Shown here piece by piece: positions 12,026 through 19,874 of a DNA stretch of 21,652 bases (positions are counted from its first letter, which is position 1; each line of letters opens with the position of its first letter). Origin of the DNA: Anaerolineaceae bacterium UBA6105 (GTDB taxonomy: Bacteria > Chloroflexota > Anaerolineae > Anaerolineales > Anaerolineaceae); assembly GCA_002423495.1 (NCBI GenBank), contig DIWN01000033.1:1-21652 (forward strand), in the 5' to 3' direction. A program made the translations under genes and the position numbers. Under the pieces are notes generated by a model, which searched no databases, was not told where the DNA came from, and was given only the letters and a program-made list of their open reading frames with translations.

Positions 12026-13716
12026 CAAAACAACTCCTCTCCGGGGAGGCGGATTTTTTCTATCAACAAACTGCCCAGTCCGCAGACTAATAACAGCAAG
12101 CTGGACATGGCCAGTGCCTGACCGTAGTTTAACGCACCAGGCTGCGAAATGTAACGGTAGATTGCCACGGGAATGGTGGGGGTATGGGGGTTGCTGAGGA
12201 AACTGGACGCGCCAAACTCCCCCAGCGAGATGGTGAACACAAACACCAGGCTTACCAGCAAACTGCGCAGCAGGATAGGCAGGTCCACTCTCAGCAGCAC
12301 CTGCAGCGGATTTGCGCCGAGCGAGCGGGATGCTTCACGAAGCGATTCGGGGATGCTGCGGATGGCGGGCAGCATGGTGCGCACCACGAATGGCAGAGCG
12401 ATCAGGGAATGCGCGATGGGGATCAAGAGTGGGAAGGTGCTGTTTGCCCAGGGCGGACGGTTGAAAATCAACAGAAAACCAAGCCCGAGCGTAACCGCAC
12501 TGGCGCCCAGCGGCAACATGAATAGAGGCTCCAGGAACTTGTTGAAGCGGGCTCGCCGCGCCATGGCATAGGCGGTCAGGGTGCCAAGCAAGCCGGCAAT
12601 CAGAATGGTCACCCCCGAGTAAAGCAGCGAATTGCGAATTGCCTGGATTGGAGGCACGTAAAAAATCGAACCACTGCGATTCCGGAAAAGTTCGCGGTAA
12701 TAGCGCAGGGTAAACCCAATCGCCACCTCTCCACGCTGAGCGCGATCCGCCTCAAGCGTCACGAAGGAGCGTGTGATCAGGCTGAAGACCGGAACGGCAA
12801 ACAGCAGAACAAGAGAGATCGCCATAAAGAGCACAAAGGTTTTTTGCCAGCGTTTCGCAGGGCGGCTTAGAGCGTTTCGTTCCGGATTTAGCGCTGCCTT
12901 GCCATAGCGAGGGGTGTTGACCCTGTTTTGCAGCAGAGTCACGAGCAGGGTGATGCCAAGTTGGATTACCGAAAGTAAGCCCGCCACCGGCAGGTTGAAG
13001 CGGTTCATGGCCTGGTTGTAAATCTCCACTTCGATGGTGCTGAACTGCGGACCTCCAAGCATCAATACCACCCCAAAACTGGTGAAGTCGAACAGGAAAA
13101 CCAACAGCGAGGCGCTTAGTAGCGAGGGTAAAAGCAAAGGCAGGGTGACCTTGGTGAAGGTCTGCCAGGGGGTCGCGCCGAGCATGCGGGCGGCATGCTC
13201 AAGGCGTGGATTGAGGCGGCTCCAGGAAGAGCTGACAATGCGGATGATGATCGAGGTGTTGTAAAAGACGTGCGCCAGCAGGATGGCGGGCAGGCTGTTG
13301 AGCAACTTCAAGGGGGGAGAGGTCAAATTGAACAATGCCATCAATGCCTGGTTGATCCACCCTTGGGGACCGATGAGCGTGTTGAAAGCCGCTGCCACTA
13401 CGACCGTTGGCAGGATAAAGGGCAATAAACTGATGGCGCGCAGCACCTTCCGACCGGGAAAATCGAACCTGGCAAACAGCCAGGCAGCTGGCAAACCCAC
13501 CACCAGGGTCAGAATGGTGGAGAGAAAAGCCTGCAAAATGGTGAAGTTGAGCGGTTTGCTGACCTGCGACCACTCAAAAAGCTCCCAACCTTGGCTGAAA
13601 TGCTCTGAGAACACCAGCCGAAAAATGGCGACCAGGGGCTGATAGAAGAAGTAGGCGAGGAACGCCAGGGGTATCAGCCAGAGGGCGAGCGTCAGCAGGG
13701 CGGGGCGTTTGGTCAT
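12025..13716 (-). CDS. thiP: Thiamine ABC transporter permease, fused two-domain type
   Basis: A 563-residue membrane permease with two tandem permease units of about six helices each, the fused layout of ThiP and FbpB. Both EAA loops that dock onto the ATPase are visible: LEHAARMLGATPWQTFTKVT (about residue 165) and LREASRSLGANPLQVLLRVD (about 470). The N-terminal half carries the usual PLVAIF..V start. It follows thiB by 10 bases and ends in a TGATG overlap with thiQ. No good Shine-Dalgarno precedes its ATG, so translation probably depends on coupling. Substrate is inferred from the operon and the ThiB partner rather than from the permease itself. Confidence 0.85.
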   Translation of the reverse strand: MTKRPALLTLALWLIPLAFLAYFFYQPLVAIFRLVFSEHFSQGWELFEWSQVSKPLNFTILQAFLSTILTLVVGLPAAWLFARFDFPGRKVLRAISLLPFILPTVVVAAAFNTLIGPQGWINQALMALFNLTSPPLKLLNSLPAILLAHVFYNTSIIIRIVSSSWSRLNPRLEHAARMLGATPWQTFTKVTLPLLLPSLLSASLLVFLFDFTSFGVVLMLGGPQFSTIEVEIYNQAMNRFNLPVAGLLSVIQLGITLLVTLLQNRVNTPRYGKAALNPERNALSRPAKRWQKTFVLFMAISLVLLFAVPVFSLITRSFVTLEADRAQRGEVAIGFTLRYYRELFRNRSGSIFYVPPIQAIRNSLLYSGVTILIAGLLGTLTAYAMARRARFNKFLEPLFMLPLGASAVTLGLGFLLIFNRPPWANSTFPLLIPIAHSLIALPFVVRTMLPAIRSIPESLREASRSLGANPLQVLLRVDLPILLRSLLVSLVFVFTISLGEFGASSFLSNPHTPTIPVAIYRYISQPGALNYGQALAMSSLLLLVCGLGSLLIEKIRLPGEELF

Positions 13717-13726
13717 AAAGGCAAGC

Positions 13727-14800
13727 TCAGTTCAGCATCAAATTGATCCAGGCATTGATCCAAGCGTCTCTTTGCGAGGCAATCAATTCTGGGGCTAGGC
13801 TGGCAGGCTGCCCGGGCGACTCGACCGTCTTTTGAAAAGCTTCCGGGATGACTGCCTCGGGCAGAACCGGGAAGACAAACATCTGCATGGGCACATCCTC
13901 CTGGAAGGGCTGGCTAAGGAGAAAATCGATAAACTTTTCGGCTGCAGCTCGGTTCTTTGTGCCCTTGAGGATGCCGGCAAATTCGATCTGGCGCCAGCAC
14001 ATGCCCGCATCAATCAGCGAAGCGGTCGGCGATTCGCTCAGCTCGGTCTCGGCGTAGATGAACTCAGCGGCGGGGCTGGAGGCGTACGAAACCACCATAG
14101 GTTGAGCGCCTCTGCCGGATGAACCGGAGAAGTTAGTGTAGTAGGCTGTTTCCCAGTCCGAAGTGATCAGGATCCCGTTATTTTTCATCGCCTGCCACCA
14201 GTCCAGCCAGCCAACCTCGCCAAATTCGGCGATGCTTGCCAGCATAAATGCCAGCCCGGGTGAGGAGGTGGAAGGATTCTCAACGACCAGCAGGTTGGCG
14301 TAGCGAGGGTCAGCCAGTTCAGCCAATGACTTGGGGAGAGGTAGAGCGTTTTGCTCGAACCAGGCCTTGTCATAATTAACGCAAACATCGCCGTAGTCCA
14401 CAGGCAAGGCGCGGTTTTCGGGGTCGAGCTTAAATTCTGCCGGGATCTGTGCTAACTGGGGCGAGTCGTAGGCTTCGAGCAGGTCCTGCTCCAGGGCGCG
14501 TGAGAGAAAGGTGTTATCCAACCCGAAGAACACATCCGCGTTTGGAGTGCTGCCCGAGAGCGATTCGAGGATCAGGCGGTTGAGCGTAGCCCCGGTGTCG
14601 CCGCCTTTGACAAAGTTGACTTTGATGCTATTGGCAGCCTCGAAAGCTGAGAGGACTTCCTGGCTGACCGAAAATGAGTCGTGCGTCATGACTGTCAGGG
14701 TTGTGGGCTCGCCGGGTACTGCAGTGGGTGAGGCAGTTGGGGTGCAGGCTGCCAGGAGCAGAGAAAGGGTGAGTGTAAAAAAGAGGTTCTTGTTGTACAT
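13727..14800 (-). CDS. thiB: Thiamine-binding lipoprotein of ABC transporter (ThiB)
   Basis: Extracytoplasmic solute-binding protein that captures thiamine or its phosphates. A lipoprotein signal peptide is clear: basic start, hydrophobic run LFFTLTLSLLL and lipobox LAAC with the modified Cys at residue 19, followed by a Thr/Pro-rich linker. The mature part follows E. coli ThiB closely in pattern: LTVMTHDSFSVSQ, ADVFFGLDNTFLSRAL, LPVDYGDVCVNYD, NPSTSSPGL, VVSYASSPAAEF and a C-terminal QRDAWINAW. The length of 357 residues is normal allowing for the linker. AGGAGG within the last codons of the kinase gene precedes the ATG by eight bases. The lipid anchor suits a cell that keeps its binding proteins attached to the membrane. 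Confidence 0.92.
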   Translation of the reverse strand: MYNKNLFFTLTLSLLLAACTPTASPTAVPGEPTTLTVMTHDSFSVSQEVLSAFEAANSIKVNFVKGGDTGATLNRLILESLSGSTPNADVFFGLDNTFLSRALEQDLLEAYDSPQLAQIPAEFKLDPENRALPVDYGDVCVNYDKAWFEQNALPLPKSLAELADPRYANLLVVENPSTSSPGLAFMLASIAEFGEVGWLDWWQAMKNNGILITSDWETAYYTNFSGSSGRGAQPMVVSYASSPAAEFIYAETELSESPTASLIDAGMCWRQIEFAGILKGTKNRAAAEKFIDFLLSQPFQEDVPMQMFVFPVLPEAVIPEAFQKTVESPGQPASLAPELIASQRDAWINAWINLMLN

Positions 14801-14804
14801 TAGC

Positions 14805-15458
14805 TTATCCTCCTGAAATAGGTTTGGTAATGATCACGAGCAAGCGACCAGATTTGAAGTCGAGTTCAATTGAATCTGCCAGGGCGACGTTGCTGATGCC
14901 GCGGGTTTGCCAGGGAACAAGGGTTTCGTTGTTGAGGGGGTATTCCAGCCCTTTGGTGGTGATCCCTTCAGCAGGCGCACCCCAGGGGATCAGGGAAACA
15001 AGTTCGCCGGGTTGGGTGGGCAGAATGGCGCTTGCATCAAGCAGGTGCGCTTCCACCTGACCGTCGTCGAGCGAGAGGGTTTTCCCGGCAAGATCCGGGC
15101 GGGTGAGCAGGCTGAGGTTGCCGAGGGTGTGGTCCACCCGGTCGCCGAAGGGATAGGCAATCACAATTTGCGCGTAGTCGCTTTTGAGAGCGTAATCAAG
15201 CGCCAGTTCAAGGTCGGTCTGGTCCTTGGCGGGCGAAAAACGCCGTACCTCGATGCCAGCCACCAGAATCTCAGCCAGTTCAGCGGCGTCCACCGAGTCC
15301 AGGTCGCCAATCAGCAGGTCGGGCTTGAGCCCGAGGCGCTTCAGGTGACGGAGACCGCCATCCACGGCCACCAGGAAATCGCCCGGCAGCAGTTTTATTT
15401 CAAAGCCGGGTTTGGCTTGACCGTTTGTGAAGAGTATCGCGCGATTTTCAGTTTGCAT
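14805..15458 (-). CDS. thiN: Thiamine pyrophosphokinase
   Basis: Cytoplasmic enzyme that transfers pyrophosphate from ATP to thiamine to make TPP. The 217-residue product shows the TPK catalytic-domain motifs: VAVDGG (31-36), LLIGDLDSVD (48-57), SPAKDQTDLELAL (75-87) and FGDRVDHTLGNL (104-115). The C-terminal TPK-type beta domain includes ITTKGLEYPLN. The ATG at 15458 comes directly after the riboswitch terminator. A longer in-frame reading to 15656 would translate the riboswitch and is rejected. The ribosome site GGAAGG lies in the 3' arm of the terminator stem. As first gene of the operon, it links import by ThiBPQ to trapping of thiamine as TPP. The symbol follows Bacillus usage. Confidence 0.92.
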   Translation of the reverse strand: MQTENRAILFTNGQAKPGFEIKLLPGDFLVAVDGGLRHLKRLGLKPDLLIGDLDSVDAAELAEILVAGIEVRRFSPAKDQTDLELALDYALKSDYAQIVIAYPFGDRVDHTLGNLSLLTRPDLAGKTLSLDDGQVEAHLLDASAILPTQPGELVSLIPWGAPAEGITTKGLEYPLNNETLVPWQTRGISNVALADSIELDFKSGRLLVIITKPISGG

Positions 15459-15459
15459 C

Positions 15460-15486
15460 AAAAAACACCTTCCGCCGGGAGGGTGT
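15460..15486 (-). terminator. Riboswitch-controlled intrinsic terminator that also masks the ribosome site
   Basis: On the minus strand a 9-base-pair stem (plus 15465-15473 with 15478-15486, loop CGGC) is followed by a T-run that ends two bases before the kinase ATG. The 3' arm GGAAGGTGT contains the only Shine-Dalgarno candidate for that start. Confidence 0.8.
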
Positions 15487-15502
15487 CTTTTCGGTCTGGC
15501 TG

Positions 15503-15582
15503 CACATCCCTCCGCCGGCATTATCCGGATCAGGTCATTCGGGTCGGACTGTGCGTCCCTCTCAGCCTTGCGGCTCCCCGTG
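15503..15582 (-). promoter_or_regulatory. TPP riboswitch (THI element)
   Basis: Read on the minus strand, the region contains the conserved TPP aptamer blocks in order: CGGGGAGCC, GGCTGAGAGGG, GACCCG...GACCTGATCCGG, ATAATGCCGGCG and GAGGGATGTG. The CTGAGA and CCTGATCCGGATAATGCC blocks are the pyrimidine- and pyrophosphate-sensing helices. CAC at the 5' end pairs with GTG at the 3' end to close P1. It is followed by the terminator and the thiamine operon, so TPP binding should favour termination. Confidence 0.95.
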
Positions 15583-15595
15583 ATTTCTATTGATA

Positions 15596-15626
15596 ATCCT
15601 ACCACGAATGGATGGGGATTTGCCAA
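15596..15626 (-). promoter_or_regulatory. Candidate promoter of the thiamine operon
   Basis: Minus-strand TTGGCA (plus 15621-15626) and TAGGAT (plus 15596-15601) are separated by 19 bases, slightly long. The predicted start near 15589 lies just ahead of the aptamer, which fits its boundary. Confidence 0.4.
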
Positions 15627-15670
15627 CGATTGTAAACCTGAGATCTTGCCGAACAAATTTGAAAAGCATT

Positions 15671-15698
15671 TTGAAAACGCATAAATTAATGTTAATAT
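15671..15698 (+). promoter_or_regulatory. Candidate promoter of the AAA-TPR ATPase gene
   Basis: TTGAAA (15671-15676), 16 bases, TAATAT (15693-15698). The predicted leader of about 100 bases contains an inverted repeat GCCTTA (15732-15737) / TAAGGC (15753-15758). This is the rest of the gene-free stretch 15459-15806, whose other half is the riboswitch region. Confidence 0.45.
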
Positions 15699-15806
15699 GG
15701 ATGTGGGGGAAAGATTATTAATGTTGGCTCTGCCTTAACGTTTTCGATGAGCTAAGGCCAGATATGCAGTTATCCGGATCGTCAAGGGGAAGAATCAAGG
15801 AGCAAC

Positions 15807-18743
15807 ATGGACCAAATCTTTATCGCGAGGGAAGAACAACTCAAGCAGTTGGGAGAATGCCTGGCGCAGGCAGTTGGCGGGCAGGGCAGAGTGTGCTTTG
15901 TGAGCGGGGAAGCCGGCAGCGGCAAGACCACCCTGGTGCAGGAATTCGTCAGGCGGGCACAGGCAGAAAACAAAGACCTGGCAGTGGCAGTCGGCTTATG
16001 CGACGCCCAAACGGGCGTAGGGGATGCCTACCTGCCGTTCAGGGAAGTGCTGGGGCAGTTGACGGGGGATGTGGATGCCAAGCTGGCACAGGGCGCGATT
16101 ACCAAAGAGAATGACGGCAGGCTGCGCAATATGCTCGTGCTGGCAGGGCAGGCCATTGTGGATGTGGGGCCTGATTTGGTTGGGGTATTTGTGCCCGGGG
16201 TGGGGCTGGTGACCAAGCTGGGCGCGTTTGTGGCGGAGAAAGTGGGTTGGCTGGACAAGCTGGAGAAACTGGTCAACAAACCCAAAGCCAAGCCAGGTGA
16301 GAGTGGCATCCAGGAAAGCCATATTTTTGAGCAGTATGCCAACGTGCTTTGCCGCATCTCTGAAAAGAATCCGCTCCTGATCATCCTGGACGATCTGCAC
16401 TGGGGCGATGCTGCTTCGATCAATTTGCTGTTTCATTTGGGCAGACGCATCGGGCAGCACCGCATCCTGATCCTGGGCACCTATCGCTCTGCTGAGGTAG
16501 CGATTGGCAGAGGGGGAGAAAGACACCCTCTGGAGAAAGTGCTGGCAGAATTCAAGCGATATTTTGGCGATGTGACCATTGACCTGGACAAGGCCGTCGA
16601 GGAAGAGGGCAGGCAGTTCGTGGAAGCCTTCCTGGAGAGCGAACCCAACAAGCTGCAGGATGATTTCATCACCAACCTCTATCACCACACCGGCGGGCAT
16701 CCTTTGTTCACGGTGGAACTGCTGAGGAACATGCAGGAGAGAGGCGATTTAATCAAAAATGAGGAAGGTCAATGGAAAGAGAGTGAGAGCCTGAACTGGG
16801 ACGACCTGCCGACCAAGGTGGAAGGCGTGATTGAAGAACGCATTGGCAGGCTGGAAGGAGAGCTCAAACACCTGCTGACCATTGGCAGCGTGCAGGGGGA
16901 AGACTTCACCGCGGAGGTGGTGGCAAGAGTGCAGCAGGCAGAGGCAGGGGGATTGATCCGCAAGCTGAGCGGGGAGTTGGAACGGCGGCACCGCCTGGTA
17001 CGGGCGGAAGGCGTCCGGCGGCTGGACCCGGGCGGGCAGAGACTATCGCTGTTCAGGTTCCAGCACAACCTGTTCAGGACTTACTTATATAACGAAATGA
17101 GCGAGGCTGAGCGGGCTTATCTGCATGAAGATGTGGGCAGTGCGCTGGAAGCCTTGTTTGGGGACCAGGCAGATGAGATCGCGGTGCAGCTGGCCTTGCA
17201 CTTTGAGAAGGCGGGCTTGGATGAAAAAACCCGTTATTACCTGCAGAAAGCTGGCGAGCAGGCAGCCGCCAGGTATGCCAATGAGGAAGCGATTGCATAC
17301 TTCACCCGCGCACTGGAACTGACACCTGAGACAGACCTTGAAAAGCGATTTGAGCTGTTGATGCTGCGTGAAGAGCTGAATTCACTGTGTGGAAACCGGG
17401 AAGATCAGGCAAAGGATCTCGATTTAGCCTCCGAGCTGATTCTGGAAATTGATGATAAAGAAAAATCCATCAACTTTCTTCTAAAAAGAGCGGGATATTT
17501 TGAGCAAATTGGAAAATATCAGGAGGCACTATCACTGCTGGAAGAAGCCAAGCTGAACACAGTTTCTGAGGATGATCTGGTACAAAACGCAAGCATTCAT
17601 AAAGGCATTGGTTTTATTTTATGGAAGAAAGGCTTGTTTAGCGAAGCCCTTGAGGAATCCGAGTTGGCACTTGGCATGGCAAAGAAAGCAGGCTTGACCA
17701 AGCTCGAAGCGGGTGTGCTGCATGATCTTGCGATCATCCACTGGCGCTCAGGATCCGTTGAAATAGCCAGGAATATGGCTGAGCAATCACTGAACATCAG
17801 CCGTTCCCTCTCTGATACCAGAGGGGAATCGATGGCATACAGTATTCTGGGAAATCTTGCGTTAACCAAAAACCATTTTCAGGAGGCAAAAGAGTATTAT
17901 CAAAAGATGCTGCAATCGGAAACCAAAACCGGAGACATCCGGGGGCAGGGCATGGCTCAAGGTAATCTTGGAATCATCGCAGAGATCGAGGGCGATCATT
18001 CAGCAGCGATCCAAATCTTTAGAAACGTGCGCGACATTTTTCATAGGATGGATGATCTGGCCAGTGAAGCCCGGGCGTGGGCGCACATTGGTTTGGACTA
18101 TTCTCTGCAGGGCTTGTTTGAGGAGGCAATCCTAAACCTCGAAAAAGCGATGACAATTTTCCGGGAGATTGACGGCAAACAAGGCCTGCAATGGGTGCTT
18201 GGTTTGTTGAGCAGAGTGTATCTCGACCTTGGGCAACTTACTCTGGCAGAGAAGTACTGCCTGGAAGCTCTGGATATTGTTCAAAACGCAGGCGTCAAAT
18301 ATTATGAAAAATTTAGCTGGTGGATGTTGAGCAGAGTCCACCTGGCACAAGGAAAAATCGATCAGGCTGAAAGTGATTTACAAAAAGCCATGAACGACGC
18401 GACTGAGGGCAAACAAAACAATGGTGTGCTTGCTTTGTTTGCAGAAATTGAGCTGACCAGGGGAAACCGGGAAAAAGCATCGGGTTTTGTTGACGAAATT
18501 TTGGCTGAAGGAACAGACTTGCCTCATGAAATCGATAATAAAGACCGCCTGGAAAACTTATTGAGTTGTTACAAGTTTCTTGTTGCTAATAGCGATGAAA
18601 GAGCAAAAGATGTTCTAAAATCAGCATATGCTCTTCTCAGTGAACAGGCTGACAATATCACTGATCAGACAATCAAGCAGGCGTTTTTGCAGAACGTGCC
18701 TGCTAATCGAGAGATTTTAGCAGCCTATGATCAGAAAATATAA
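15807..18743 (+). CDS. AAA_16/STAND-like ATPase with C-terminal TPR repeats
   Basis: A 978-residue signalling-type ATPase. Residues 1-300 are an AAA_16-like module: FIAREEQLKQL start, Walker A GEAGSGKT (34-41), Walker B LLIILDDLHWGD (about 189-200) and the sensor-like LILGTYRSAEV. A helical winged region follows (to about 470, with FRFQHNLFRTYLY), then about ten TPR-like repeats (470-900; A..Y...AL.l..). It ends in QAFLQNVPANREIL, the closing motif of many TPR regulators of this type. Most relatives carry a SARP, LuxR, kinase or cyclase output domain; none is seen here, so it may act through partners. The ATG is supported by AAGGAG at 15797-15802. Base composition falls sharply near codon 510. 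Target and signal are unknown. Confidence 0.8.
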   Translation: MDQIFIAREEQLKQLGECLAQAVGGQGRVCFVSGEAGSGKTTLVQEFVRRAQAENKDLAVAVGLCDAQTGVGDAYLPFREVLGQLTGDVDAKLAQGAITKENDGRLRNMLVLAGQAIVDVGPDLVGVFVPGVGLVTKLGAFVAEKVGWLDKLEKLVNKPKAKPGESGIQESHIFEQYANVLCRISEKNPLLIILDDLHWGDAASINLLFHLGRRIGQHRILILGTYRSAEVAIGRGGERHPLEKVLAEFKRYFGDVTIDLDKAVEEEGRQFVEAFLESEPNKLQDDFITNLYHHTGGHPLFTVELLRNMQERGDLIKNEEGQWKESESLNWDDLPTKVEGVIEERIGRLEGELKHLLTIGSVQGEDFTAEVVARVQQAEAGGLIRKLSGELERRHRLVRAEGVRRLDPGGQRLSLFRFQHNLFRTYLYNEMSEAERAYLHEDVGSALEALFGDQADEIAVQLALHFEKAGLDEKTRYYLQKAGEQAAARYANEEAIAYFTRALELTPETDLEKRFELLMLREELNSLCGNREDQAKDLDLASELILEIDDKEKSINFLLKRAGYFEQIGKYQEALSLLEEAKLNTVSEDDLVQNASIHKGIGFILWKKGLFSEALEESELALGMAKKAGLTKLEAGVLHDLAIIHWRSGSVEIARNMAEQSLNISRSLSDTRGESMAYSILGNLALTKNHFQEAKEYYQKMLQSETKTGDIRGQGMAQGNLGIIAEIEGDHSAAIQIFRNVRDIFHRMDDLASEARAWAHIGLDYSLQGLFEEAILNLEKAMTIFREIDGKQGLQWVLGLLSRVYLDLGQLTLAEKYCLEALDIVQNAGVKYYEKFSWWMLSRVHLAQGKIDQAESDLQKAMNDATEGKQNNGVLALFAEIELTRGNREKASGFVDEILAEGTDLPHEIDNKDRLENLLSCYKFLVANSDERAKDVLKSAYALLSEQADNITDQTIKQAFLQNVPANREILAAYDQKI

Positions 18744-18857
18744 TATGATGTTGTTGGAGTTTAGGGGCTGACATAATTCTCTCCTATTGAAAGTCTTAAC
18801 AATCTCCAGTTTTCCGATAAAAATCGCAAATTTGGCTATCCCGCGATGGTTAATAGG

Positions 18858-18873
18858 TATAATTACTTAATAC
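18858..18873 (+). promoter_or_regulatory. -10 element and possible operator upstream of the GntR gene
   Basis: TATAAT at 18858-18863 lacks a good -35 at normal spacing (TTGGCT at 18832-18837 is 20 bases away). It overlaps GTAT (18857-18860) and ATAC (18870-18873), an inverted pair nine bases apart, which could be a binding site for the regulator itself. The remainder of 18744-18907 shows no gene and no clear terminator. Confidence 0.35.
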
Positions 18874-18907
18874 AACTTATTCACTAATGGTGAGAAGGAA
18901 GTAACAA

Positions 18908-19642
18908 GTGCCGAGAACCACAAAAACATCACAGGTACTGGAAGCTTTGCTCGCAGAAATTAACCGTCCGGAGACTCAGCATGGCGACTGCTTACCCTCT
19001 GAACGGGAACTGGGAGAGCGGTTTCAAGTCAGCCGGGTCGTCATTCGCGGTGCTCTTGCCAAATTGGAGGGGGAAGGGCTCATCTACCGCATGCAGGGTA
19101 AAGGGGCTTTTGTAAGCAAGAACAAGGTCAACCAAAATGCCTCCCGCCTGACCAGTTTCACACAAGATATGCATCAGCGCAATATGACCCCGGGCTCGAA
19201 AATCCTGGCAAAGGAATTTGTTCCAAGCACGCCTTTCCTCAGCAGCAAATTGCAGATAAGCCGCGAGGAGCCAGTTTTCATGTTGAAGCGACTGCGGATG
19301 GCAGACGACTCGCCGATGGCAATTGAAGTTTGTTATCTGCGCGAATGGATTGGCAAACAAATAGCTGATGATATGGTTGATGGCGCTTCGCTTTACCGAT
19401 TGCTGGCAGAAAAATGTGGAATTCGATTGAAGTACGCCATGCAGACGATTGAAGTTGGCACACTTGAAAAGGCAGAACGCGATTTGTTGGGGGGCAACTG
19501 CCCGCGCTGCACGGCAATTATCGCCCGACAGACATTTGATGTTGATAACAATGTCGTTGAGTTTGTAGAATCGCGATATCGGAGTGATCGCTACCTGTTT
19601 GGTATGCTTCTGGATATGGAAAAGCCAAAAAATGGCGTTTAG
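18908..19642 (+). CDS. GntR family transcriptional regulator, HutC/UTRA subfamily
   Basis: A 244-residue DNA-binding repressor or activator. The N-terminal winged helix-turn-helix shows the GntR signature LPSERELGERFQVSRVVIRGAL followed by LEGEGLIYRMQGKGAFV (residues about 28-70). Residues about 90-235 form a UTRA effector domain, with the typical VFMLKRLRMADDSPMAIEVCYL and a C-terminal EFVESRYRSDRYLF. UTRA domains bind small ligands such as sugars, amino-acid derivatives or phosphonates; the ligand cannot be read from the sequence. The start is GTG at 18908, preceded by GAAGGAAG. No transporter or metabolic operon adjoins it, so its target is unclear; the preceding ATPase gene or autoregulation are the nearest options. 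Confidence 0.88.
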   Translation: MPRTTKTSQVLEALLAEINRPETQHGDCLPSERELGERFQVSRVVIRGALAKLEGEGLIYRMQGKGAFVSKNKVNQNASRLTSFTQDMHQRNMTPGSKILAKEFVPSTPFLSSKLQISREEPVFMLKRLRMADDSPMAIEVCYLREWIGKQIADDMVDGASLYRLLAEKCGIRLKYAMQTIEVGTLEKAERDLLGGNCPRCTAIIARQTFDVDNNVVEFVESRYRSDRYLFGMLLDMEKPKNGV

Positions 19643-19699
19643 TTTGAACCTTTTGCCTGTTAAAGTTGAACTGATTCAAGAAAGGGACGGAAAAATTGC

Positions 19700-19728
19700 T
19701 TGCGGGGACTGCGGAGGAGTGCTATAAT
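19700..19728 (+). promoter_or_regulatory. rpoB upstream promoter P1
   Basis: TTGCGG (19700-19705), a 17-base spacer and a perfect TATAAT (19723-19728), predicting a start near 19735 and a leader of about 140 bases. Confidence 0.6.
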
Positions 19729-19768
19729 TTTTATTTCACAGTCGAATACGGAAATAAACAGAAAACTA

Positions 19769-19797
19769 TTGACTCATAGACTGCTTTGTAATATAAT
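19769..19797 (+). promoter_or_regulatory. rpoB proximal promoter P2, near consensus
   Basis: TTGACT (19769-19774), a 17-base spacer and TATAAT (19792-19797): 11 of 12 consensus bases with ideal spacing. The predicted start is near 19804, about 70 bases before rpoB. Confidence 0.8.
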
Positions 19798-19826
19798 TAT
19801 CGCTTGCGCTTAAAGCCTGAATTGAC

Positions 19827-19855
19827 GCGTGGAATGCGTACCGCCCCACGCTTTT
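19827..19855 (+). promoter_or_regulatory. Terminator-like hairpin in the rpoB leader
   Basis: GCGTGG (19827-19832) pairs with CCACGC (19846-19851), and the loop contains a further GCG-TAC-CGC pairing. TTTT follows immediately, then the rpoB ribosome site AGGAG at 19864-19868. It lies downstream of both promoters, so it could attenuate transcription or shape the leader. Confidence 0.5.
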
Positions 19856-19874
19856 ATCATGTTAGGAGATATTG

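Noticed and set aside
15459..15656. N-terminal extension of thiamine pyrophosphokinase reading through the upstream region
   Set aside because: The extension is the TPP riboswitch and terminator read as codons; the enzyme fold begins at the ATG at 15458.
15732..15758. Inverted repeat GCCTTA/TAAGGC in the leader of the AAA-TPR gene as a terminator or riboswitch
   Set aside because: Only six pairs with a 15-base loop and no T-run; too weak to call beyond a note in the promoter entry.
15764..16114. A 116-codon plus-strand frame overlapping the start of the AAA-TPR gene
   Set aside because: Out of frame with the P-loop ATPase, which has the ribosome site and motifs.
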